Assembly (NCBI GenBank): GCA_003973505.1
Contig: QNXT01000050.1
Location: 1 to 5,114, forward strand
Direction of reading: 5' to 3'
Length of the DNA stretch: 5,114 nt
From: Bacteroidota bacterium
Lineage (GTDB): Bacteria > Bacteroidota > Bacteroidia > Bacteroidales > UBA1556
The notes beneath the pieces are model-generated. The model did not search any database and was not told where the DNA came from. It saw only the letters and a program-made list of their open reading frames with translations. This document shows positions 1 through 5,114 of this stretch, piece by piece; the stretch's first letter is position 1; each line of letters begins with the position of its first letter. The translations under genes and the position numbers were made by a program.

Positions 1-1464
1 ACAAGTTTTTCAGCATTTGCCAATTTCGATTTTAATCAAAATTGTAGAGATGCCTACGAAAAAATGATGGTTTTTGATTTTGTCAGTGCCAAAAAAATCT
101 TGGATAAAGAAAAAGCCATCCACCCTAATAATCGTGTTGCAGACTATATCGGTAGTTATATCATGTTTTGGAACGCCGCATTGAATGAAGATGCTGATGA
201 TATGTATAAATATGAAGATGAGATTGAAGATGTATTAGACCTGATAGATGATGACGAAGAGGAATCTCCCTTTAAGGATTATTTATTGAGCGATATTTAC
301 CTTAGAGGTGCTTACCTAAAAGCGATGCAAACCTCGTATATGTCGGCTGCTTATAAATTTAATAAAGCCTATAATCTTGTTCAGAAAAACAATAAAGAAT
401 ACCCCGATTTCATTCCAAATAAAAAAATGATTGGGCTGATGAATGTGGGTATTGGTACCGTTCCCAAGAAATATAACTGGGTGTTGAAGTTGTTTAATTT
501 TGAAGGAAATGTACAGGAAGGAATTGACGAATTAGAGAAATTGCTTAATATCTCATCAAATAATAAAGAATACCATTACCTACTAAGCGAGAGTTTATTA
601 CTCTATTCTTTTACGGTTCAAAATTTTAAAGTAAGCAAATCGAGTATTCAAAAATTACTGCAAATATTTGAATGGCCTATTATTAAAAAAGAACTTCCTT
701 CAAATCAGTTTATGATTTTTGCAAAAGCAGAATTTCTAAAGCATATTAAACATACCGATGAGGCCATAAATTGTATCAAAGGAGAACGTAAAATTCCGGG
801 TGCAATGCGTCTTTATTATCTCGATTACCTGCTCGGTCATTGCCTTATTACAAAACTGGACTATTCGGCATCACTGTATTTTGAAAAATATTTACGAGAG
901 TATAATGGTGTTAGTTATTGGCGAGCAGCAAAACAAAAACTAGCATGGACTTACCTTCTTCAAGGAAATACTTCGCTTTATAAATCGACCATAAAAACCG
1001 TGCTTGATTCGGGTAATGATAATCGAGATGCAGACCGACAGGCAACAAAAGAAGCAGAACGAGGAATTATACCCAATGTAGATTTGTTGAAAGCGCGCTT
1101 ACTATTCGATGGAGGATATTATGAACGGGCAATCAATATATTACAAGCCGTTAACACCTCCACTTTTTCCATTCGTAATCAGTTGGAATATACTTACCGT
1201 TTTGGGCGCATTTATGACGAAATGGGCGAAACTTCCTTGGCGATTGCCAATTATAAAAAGTGCATTGAACAGGGAGAAAATGAGGAGTATTATTTTGCAG
1301 CAAATGCGGCATTAAAACTGGGGTTTATATACGAAAGGCAAGCGAAATATTCGGAAGCAAAACAATTATTCGAGCAATGCTTAGATATGGATTACGATGA
1401 ATATCAAGATGGAATTAGCCAAAAGGCTAAAGCCGCTTTGGAGCGCGTAGAGAATAAAATTTAA
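1..1464 (+). CDS. exported tetratricopeptide-repeat (TPR) protein, 5' end missing
   Basis: This is a helical-repeat protein of unknown specific function, probably a scaffold in the periplasm or envelope. The frame is open from base 1 and 487 residues are visible before the TAA stop. The first ATG, at base 64, lies inside continuous protein-like sequence, so it is not taken as the start. The first visible residues (TSFSAFA, then NFDF) look like the end of a signal peptide with cleavage after FAFA-like small residues, which is an inference. Residues 62-88 form a very acidic stretch. Residues 143-182 (motifs GLMNVGIGTVP and FEGNVQEGI) resemble the signature of the TTC39/IML2 (DUF3808) family of TPR-like proteins. 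Two to three TPR-like helix pairs follow near 361-385, 395-425 and 433-464, with typical Y-x-x-A and A-x-x-x-F spacing. It converges on pcm and overlaps it by 4 bases. TPR character is likely; the function is unknown. Confidence 0.85.
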   Translation, partial: TSFSAFANFDFNQNCRDAYEKMMVFDFVSAKKILDKEKAIHPNNRVADYIGSYIMFWNAALNEDADDMYKYEDEIEDVLDLIDDDEEESPFKDYLLSDIYLRGAYLKAMQTSYMSAAYKFNKAYNLVQKNNKEYPDFIPNKKMIGLMNVGIGTVPKKYNWVLKLFNFEGNVQEGIDELEKLLNISSNNKEYHYLLSESLLLYSFTVQNFKVSKSSIQKLLQIFEWPIIKKELPSNQFMIFAKAEFLKHIKHTDEAINCIKGERKIPGAMRLYYLDYLLGHCLITKLDYSASLYFEKYLREYNGVSYWRAAKQKLAWTYLLQGNTSLYKSTIKTVLDSGNDNRDADRQATKEAERGIIPNVDLLKARLLFDGGYYERAINILQAVNTSTFSIRNQLEYTYRFGRIYDEMGETSLAIANYKKCIEQGENEEYYFAANAALKLGFIYERQAKYSEAKQLFEQCLDMDYDEYQDGISQKAKAALERVENKI

Positions 1465-2108
1465 TCTCGAGCTCGATTTTTCAACATGGGAACAAATGCA
1501 AAATTACCATGCTTCTTTTGTTCAAAATCCACTTCTGAAATTCTTGTAATACTATACATTACCTGTCCTTCGTCGCCGCCAATTGGAATTACCATAACGC
1601 CTCCAACTTTGAGTTGTTTCAAAAGCTCTTTAGGAATTTCGGGTGCACCGGCTGTTACAATAATTTTGTCGAAAGGAGCGTAAGTAGGAAGTCCTTTATA
1701 ACCATCACCATAAAAAAGCTTGGCCATATAACCCAAGTCGTGCATCAATTTTCGTGTGCGGTCGTAGAGTTTGCGTTGCCTTTCAATACTGTAAACCTTT
1801 GCCCCCAACTCAAGAAGAACAATTGCCTGATAACCTGAGCCCGTACCCACTTCAAGCACTTTATCCCCTTTTTTAATATTTAATAATTGCGATTGAAAAC
1901 CCACAGTATAGGGTTGCGAAATAGTTTGTCCTGAACCAATGGGGAATGGCACATCTTGATAAGCAAATTTCTCAAATGACGAATCCATAAAAAGATGGCG
2001 AGGAATTTTTCCAATAGCCTCCAAAACAGCAGTATCTGTTATTCCTTTAGCTCGAATTTCTTCCACCAACCGTCTTCGCATACCCTTATGCTTGTATGTA
2101 TCAATCAT
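1461..2108 (-). CDS. pcm: protein-L-isoaspartate O-methyltransferase
   Basis: The enzyme transfers a methyl group from S-adenosylmethionine to the abnormal carboxylate of L-isoaspartyl residues in aged proteins, which starts their repair to aspartate. It normally acts in the cytosol, and no signal peptide is seen. The 215 residues fit the family length (about 205-220). The family block GSGQTISQPYTV is at 58-69. The SAM-binding motif I, VLEVGTGSGYQA, is at 84-95, and the acidic SAM-ribose position is E109 in YSIER. GDGYKGLP is at 134-141, FDKIIVTAGAPEIP at 146-159, and the post-motif strand VGGVMVIPIGG at 168-178. No key motif is missing. The ATG at 2108 is preceded by an A-rich leader without a clear Shine-Dalgarno site, as is usual in Bacteroidota. 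The gene is divergent from the oxidoreductase homologue and convergent with the TPR gene. The assignment is firm. Confidence 0.96.
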   Translation of the reverse strand: MIDTYKHKGMRRRLVEEIRAKGITDTAVLEAIGKIPRHLFMDSSFEKFAYQDVPFPIGSGQTISQPYTVGFQSQLLNIKKGDKVLEVGTGSGYQAIVLLELGAKVYSIERQRKLYDRTRKLMHDLGYMAKLFYGDGYKGLPTYAPFDKIIVTAGAPEIPKELLKQLKVGGVMVIPIGGDEGQVMYSITRISEVDFEQKKHGNFAFVPMLKNRARD

Positions 2109-2149
2109 TTAGAACTTATCTTTATTAACATTCTATTTTTAATTAACTG

Positions 2150-2157
2150 CAAATTTA
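2150..2157 (-). promoter_or_regulatory. candidate -7 promoter box for pcm
   Basis: Read on the minus strand this is TAAATTTG, an exact match to the Bacteroidota -7 consensus TAnnTTTG, and it is followed by C. It lies 41 bases before the pcm ATG, which would give a leader of about 35 bases. No TTTG -33 element is found at the usual spacing, so the call rests on the -7 box alone in AT-rich DNA. Confidence 0.5.
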
Positions 2158-2161
2158 CTAT

Positions 2162-2180
2162 AATAATCCATGTGATTATT
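2162..2180. promoter_or_regulatory. candidate operator: 7-5-7 inverted repeat between divergent promoters
   Basis: AATAATC (2162-2168) and GATTATT (2174-2180) are perfect reverse complements separated by CATGT. The centre of symmetry is base 2171. Each of the two flanking TAnnTTTG boxes ends exactly 4 bases from the dyad, so the arrangement is symmetric. A dimeric regulator bound here would cover the -33 region of both genes. No regulator gene is visible in the window. The arms are AT-rich, so a chance match is possible. Confidence 0.4.
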
Positions 2181-2184
2181 GATG

Positions 2185-2192
2185 TATTTTTG
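2185..2192 (+). promoter_or_regulatory. candidate -7 promoter box for the oxidoreductase homologue
   Basis: TATTTTTG matches the Bacteroidota -7 consensus TAnnTTTG exactly. It lies 22 bases before the ATG at 2215, so the mRNA leader would be short (about 15 bases) and A-rich (AAAGATTAAAGAAAA), a common form in this phylum. No TTTG -33 element is seen 19-20 bases upstream; the inverted repeat occupies that position. Confidence 0.45.
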
Positions 2193-2214
2193 AGAAAACA
2201 AAGATTAAAGAAAA

Positions 2215-3171
2215 ATGCTCAAAGTAGGTATTATTAGTAGTGGACAAATAGCTGAAGCCCATATTAGAGGCTTGCAAAACCTCGACTACTTCCAACTCCA
2301 AGGGATTTATGATTTTGATTCCAAAGAGCAAAGCCCACTCCAAAAAAAGTATCATATTTCGCATTTTAATTCTTTGAACGAACTCATTGACCACTGCGAT
2401 GTGGTAGATATTATAGGCGAAGACATTCCACATTTTGACATTGCATCACAGGCTTTGCGCAAATCATGTCATGTTTTTATTGATCGCCCCTTAATGAGTA
2501 GCTTGCCCGAAGCTCATAAACTGATTGACCTCGCATTTGAGGCCGATGTTAAAGTTCAAATTGGGCGAATGGAGCGTTTCAACCCGGCATATATTCTGGC
2601 ATTTGAACATATTCATCAACCAAACTACATCGAAGCTAAAAGAGAACAGCCCATTACCGATAATAATCCTCATGTGGTATTAGATATGATGATTCAGGAT
2701 ATTGACATCATTCTTAGCTTGGCAAACTCAGGCATTAAAAAAATTCAAGCACGGGGACATGGTAATAGTTTTGGCGATTTGATGATGGTCAATGCGCACA
2801 TTGTTTTCGATAATGGGTGCATAGCAAATCTTACAAGTAGTAAAATCACAGAAAACACCAGTGCCCATATGCATATCTATCAAGAAACCGATAGCCTTGC
2901 CATTGATTTACACAATAATAGAGTGCAGCACTTTAGTTTACATTCAAAAGAGCATAAGCACAAATCGTATCTATTGCAAAATAAGGAGACTTGTAAACCC
3001 ATAGAATTGGAGCTGGAGAGTTTCTATAATTCAATTATTAATGATACTACGCCAAATATGTCATTGGTAGATGGAAGTCAAGCCTTAGAAGTTGCTTACT
3101 CAATTTTAGACCGCCTAGCCTATTGGCAAGATATAAAAGTTGAAGAACCAAAGCTAAGATTTGGAAATTAG
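2215..3171 (+). CDS. Gfo/Idh/MocA-family oxidoreductase homologue with altered active site
   Basis: Members of this family are NAD(P)-dependent sugar or cyclitol dehydrogenases with an N-terminal Rossmann domain (here about 1-120) and a C-terminal alpha/beta domain. The 318 residues are near the usual length of a Bacteroidota subgroup that I recognise by HVFIxxPL (86-93), ERFNPA (120-125), MIxDIDIxLSL (159-169) and FDNGCIANLTSSK (198-210). Several key positions differ. The nucleotide-binding loop is GIISSGQIA, with S8 where the first glycine of GxGxxA/G is expected. The catalytic E-K-P motif is D90-R91-P92. The expected histidine of the DxxxH pair is Q161, although D157 is kept. The usual GH before the ERFNP motif is G117-R118. 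The reading frame is intact and the rest of the fold is well kept, so this is not an obvious pseudogene. It may be a non-catalytic or altered-chemistry paralogue. The substrate is unknown. The ATG start follows an A-rich leader. Confidence 0.88.
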   Translation: MLKVGIISSGQIAEAHIRGLQNLDYFQLQGIYDFDSKEQSPLQKKYHISHFNSLNELIDHCDVVDIIGEDIPHFDIASQALRKSCHVFIDRPLMSSLPEAHKLIDLAFEADVKVQIGRMERFNPAYILAFEHIHQPNYIEAKREQPITDNNPHVVLDMMIQDIDIILSLANSGIKKIQARGHGNSFGDLMMVNAHIVFDNGCIANLTSSKITENTSAHMHIYQETDSLAIDLHNNRVQHFSLHSKEHKHKSYLLQNKETCKPIELELESFYNSIINDTTPNMSLVDGSQALEVAYSILDRLAYWQDIKVEEPKLRFGN

Positions 3172-3190
3172 AACCTTAAGCTTGGAAATT
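3155..3190. repeat. short imperfect direct repeat across the stop codon
   Basis: TAAGATTTGGAAATT (3155-3169) recurs as TAAGCTTGGAAATT (3177-3190), including a perfect 9-base core TTGGAAATT. The first copy runs into the TAG stop of the oxidoreductase homologue and the second lies just after it. It may be a small local duplication. No function is evident. Confidence 0.4.
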
Positions 3191-3290
3191 TCTCTTTATT
3201 TTCTTAGCTCTCAGCAAATATCTGAATTCTAAAAATAAATTCATTCCACAGCCTTTTTTTTAAGATTTTTGCAGCCCTGTTTATAATAAG

Positions 3291-3307
3291 AACGACAATT
3301 GTTCGTT
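3291..3307. promoter_or_regulatory. weak inverted repeat upstream of the lipoprotein gene
   Basis: AACGA and TCGTT form a perfect 5-base dyad around CAATTGT, about 32 bases before the lipoprotein ATG. It could be an operator or a small leader hairpin for the downstream pair. The rest of the 167-base gap (3172-3338) holds a run of eight T at 3254-3261 and a TATAAT at 3282-3287. I find no exact TAnnTTTG box and no convincing terminator hairpin. Confidence 0.2.
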
Positions 3308-3338
3308 TCGTAAAATAAGGTATTATCTAAATTGATTT

Positions 3339-4208
3339 ATGGTGCTAAAATACACGCTTTCATTACTTGTACTTATACTACTTTTCTCATCTTGTGAAGT
3401 AATCAACCCCGATGAGAAAGTGCCTGCATTTATACATATTGATAAAATTACGGTAGATGCTCATGTTGGGCAAGGAACAGATTCTGCATACATCGCTGAT
3501 GCATGGATTTATATTAATAGCGAATATATCGGAGCCTACCAACTTCCTGCGACAATTCCTATTTTGAAGGAAGGAACACATGACATAGAAATTCGTTCGG
3601 GTGTTCTCTTAAATGGCATCGCTTCCACACGTACCATCAACCCTTTTTATGAATACCAAACCAAAACCGTAAATCTAATTCCTGATAGTATCGTTAATTT
3701 AACGGTGAAAACAGAGTATAACCCCAAAGTAAAATTTGTTTGGAATTCAATTGGGCAAGAAGGCTTTGAAGAAGGAGGAATTAGCATTGATTCGGCCAAA
3801 GGCAGTACAACTAAGATATTTAAGACTAAAGACGAAGTTTATGAAGGGGACTTTTCGGGTCAAATTCATTTGGATGGAGATCATAAAATATATATCGGGC
3901 AATCAACCGAAAAATTTCATTTGCCAACAGGAGGAAGAGCTGTTGTGTTGGAGATTAACTGTAAGAACGTGAGCAACCATTTTGTGATTGGAATGTTTGT
4001 TGAACTAGAGGGGGGAAAGATTAAAATTGTAAACCACTTAGTGGTAAACCCTGGACCGAAATGGAAAAAGCTTTATGTAAACTTCACCGAGTTGGTAAGC
4101 CATTATCCACAAGCAAAATCTTTCCGAGTATTTTTTACCTCGGAGTTGGAATCAACAAATAAAGAAGCAGATATCTATTTGGATAACATTAAACTAATGC
4201 ATTTTTAA
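3339..4208 (+). CDS. lipoprotein with PEGA-like segment and C-terminal beta-sandwich-like region
   Basis: I do not recognise a named gene. The product has 289 residues and is predicted to be an envelope lipoprotein. A lysine at 4 is followed by a hydrophobic stretch (5-16) and the lipobox-like LFSSC, with C19 as the likely lipidated residue. Residues 53-86 (DAWIYIN, GAYQLPATIPIL, EGTHDIEI) resemble PEGA-type beta domains, which are often found in surface proteins. After a linker rich in T, N and P, residues 134-289 are beta-rich and end in DIYLDNIKL, a pattern seen at the end of carbohydrate-binding-like jelly rolls. This is a resemblance, not an identification. An in-frame TGA sits two codons upstream of the ATG, so this is the first possible ATG. 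The stop overlaps the next gene's start by one base, which implies translational coupling to a polysaccharide-initiating transferase. A role in surface polysaccharide assembly or export is inferred from that context only. Confidence 0.8.
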   Translation: MVLKYTLSLLVLILLFSSCEVINPDEKVPAFIHIDKITVDAHVGQGTDSAYIADAWIYINSEYIGAYQLPATIPILKEGTHDIEIRSGVLLNGIASTRTINPFYEYQTKTVNLIPDSIVNLTVKTEYNPKVKFVWNSIGQEGFEEGGISIDSAKGSTTKIFKTKDEVYEGDFSGQIHLDGDHKIYIGQSTEKFHLPTGGRAVVLEINCKNVSNHFVIGMFVELEGGKIKIVNHLVVNPGPKWKKLYVNFTELVSHYPQAKSFRVFFTSELESTNKEADIYLDNIKLMHF

Positions 4209-5114
4209 TGAATACAAAAATACAAACCGCGAAATATATATTGGCTGATTATTTATCAGCGGCTATGGCGTGGACTGTATTTTTTATGTATCGAAAATAT
4301 TCCTACGAAAACCATATTGATAACTTATTTCAAACGGTTATCCACGATCAAAAATATTTTACCGGAGTAATTGCAATTCCCATCGCTTGGGTTCTTTTTT
4401 ACTTTGTTTTAGGAAGTTATAATAATGTATATCGCAAATCCCGGATTAGAGAACTCGGTTTAACTTTCATTTCATCAATTATCGGTGTATTTATTATTTT
4501 CTTTACCCTAATACTCGATGATTATGTGCAAAATAACATCCAGCTATTTGATTATGCAGTTGTTTTGTTCTTTAGTCATTTTGGGCTTACGGCTTTCTTT
4601 CGAATGATTATCACCTCCATTTCTGCCTATAAAATACACAACCGTATCATTGGGTTTAACACACTCATCATTGGAGGAAATGGCAAGGCAACAAAGATAT
4701 ATAACGAAATTGAAAATCAGTTTCGTTCGTCTGGAAATAAAATTGTTGGATTTTTAAATGTGAATGAAAATGATGAATATCTATTGGAAAATCATGTTCC
4801 CCATTTAGGATCCTATAAAGAAGCTAATAAAATAATAGATGAGTACCAAATTGAAGAGGTGATCATTGCAATTGACCCCTCTGAACATGATAAAATACGT
4901 TCTATAATTACCATTCTTGGAAATAGTAATATCATTATTAAGGTAATACCCGATATGCATGATATGCTTTTGGGCTCAGTAAAAATGACTTCTATTTTTC
5001 AAGCTCCATTAATCCAAATTTCACCAGGAATAATGCCTCATTGGCAGGTGGTATTGAAAAGAGTTATGGATATAGGGATTTCGAGCATTGCAGTAATTAT
5101 TTTATCTCCAGTTT
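4208..5114 (+). CDS. polyprenyl-phosphate glycosylphosphotransferase (sugar transferase, WcaJ/WbaP type), 3' end missing
   Basis: Enzymes of this family move a sugar-1-phosphate from a nucleotide sugar to undecaprenyl phosphate in the inner membrane, the first step of exopolysaccharide, capsule or O-antigen synthesis. The visible 302 residues run without a stop to the window edge; full-length relatives have roughly 450-480. Four hydrophobic segments are visible near 11-27, 52-70, 85-104 and 115-137. They are followed by a Rossmann-like domain (about 151-250, starting TLIIGGNGKA) of the CoA-binding-like type. The catalytic domain begins at about 282 with VLKRVMDIGISS, the K-R-x-x-D-I signature. 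S300-P301 matches the Ser-Pro break of the re-entrant membrane helix known from PglC-like enzymes. The catalytic D-E pair and the C-terminus lie beyond the window. The ATG overlaps the lipoprotein stop (TAATG). A later in-frame ATG at 4265 would remove most of the first membrane segment and is less likely. The sugar specificity cannot be read from this part. Confidence 0.9.
   Translation, partial: MNTKIQTAKYILADYLSAAMAWTVFFMYRKYSYENHIDNLFQTVIHDQKYFTGVIAIPIAWVLFYFVLGSYNNVYRKSRIRELGLTFISSIIGVFIIFFTLILDDYVQNNIQLFDYAVVLFFSHFGLTAFFRMIITSISAYKIHNRIIGFNTLIIGGNGKATKIYNEIENQFRSSGNKIVGFLNVNENDEYLLENHVPHLGSYKEANKIIDEYQIEEVIIAIDPSEHDKIRSIITILGNSNIIIKVIPDMHDMLLGSVKMTSIFQAPLIQISPGIMPHWQVVLKRVMDIGISSIAVIILSPV

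Noticed and set aside
64..66. ATG as the start of the TPR gene
   Set aside because: The frame is open and protein-like back to base 1, with what looks like the end of a signal peptide just upstream, and there is no typical leader before this ATG. The true start is outside the window.
1467..1481. Palindrome TCGAGCTCGA followed by five T, as a terminator between the convergent genes
   Set aside because: The 10-base palindrome has no loop; folded with a 4-base loop it leaves only three pairs. It also lies inside the pcm coding sequence.
1486..1838. Plus-strand open frames across the pcm region
   Set aside because: They lie opposite a clear full-length pcm gene, and their translations show no recognisable family features; they are antisense shadows.
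2215..3171. Oxidoreductase homologue as a pseudogene
   Set aside because: The frame is complete, the length is normal, and conserved blocks outside the altered sites are well kept, which points to continued selection.
3223..3261. TGAATT/AATTCA hairpin followed by a run of eight T, as a terminator of the oxidoreductase homologue
   Set aside because: The stem is only six mostly A-T pairs with a 9-base loop, and the T run starts 10 bases after the stem. It is too weak and badly spaced for an intrinsic terminator.
3264..3271. GATTTTTG as a -7 box for the lipoprotein gene
   Set aside because: It has one mismatch at the important first T of TAnnTTTG and no TTTG at the expected distance upstream.
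3282..3287. TATAAT as a -10 box for the lipoprotein gene
   Set aside because: Bacteroidota promoters use TAnnTTTG rather than TATAAT, no suitable upstream element is seen, and TATAAT is common by chance in such AT-rich DNA.

Overview
The window looks like a Bacteroidota (Bacteroidetes) chromosome segment. The grounds are the AT-rich coding sequence, A-rich leaders instead of Shine-Dalgarno sites, TAnnTTTG-type promoter boxes, and a gene complement typical of that phylum. I cannot assign a genus. It holds five protein genes, two of them cut by the window edges. I see no RNA gene, CRISPR array, insertion sequence or other mobile element, and no gene-free stretch longer than about 170 bases.

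Layout. (1) 1-1464, +: the 3' part of an exported helical-repeat (TPR) protein. It reads open to the first base, so its start lies upstream. (2) 1461-2108, -: a complete protein-L-isoaspartate O-methyltransferase (pcm), convergent with gene 1; the two stop codons share one TTAA. (3) 2109-2214: a compact divergent control region with a TAnnTTTG box for each flanking gene, placed symmetrically around a 7-5-7 inverted repeat. (4) 2215-3171, +: a Gfo/Idh/MocA-type oxidoreductase homologue in which several residues expected for cofactor binding and catalysis are replaced. (5) 3172-3338: 167 bases between genes with only weak signals. (6) 3339-4208, +: a lipoprotein with a PEGA-like segment and a C-terminal beta-sandwich-like region. 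(7) 4208 to the window end, +: the first 302 residues of a membrane polyprenyl-phosphate glycosylphosphotransferase (WcaJ/WbaP type), whose start overlaps the lipoprotein stop as TAATG.

How they may work together. Genes 6 and 7 form a coupled pair and probably open a surface-polysaccharide operon that continues past the window: the transferase would load the first sugar phosphate onto the lipid carrier, and the lipoprotein would act in the envelope. Pcm is a housekeeping protein-repair enzyme. The oxidoreductase homologue faces it across a shared control region and may be a non-catalytic or altered-chemistry paralogue of a common Bacteroidota family. The most unusual observations are this loss of active-site residues and the symmetric divergent promoter. 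Neither proves a new system.
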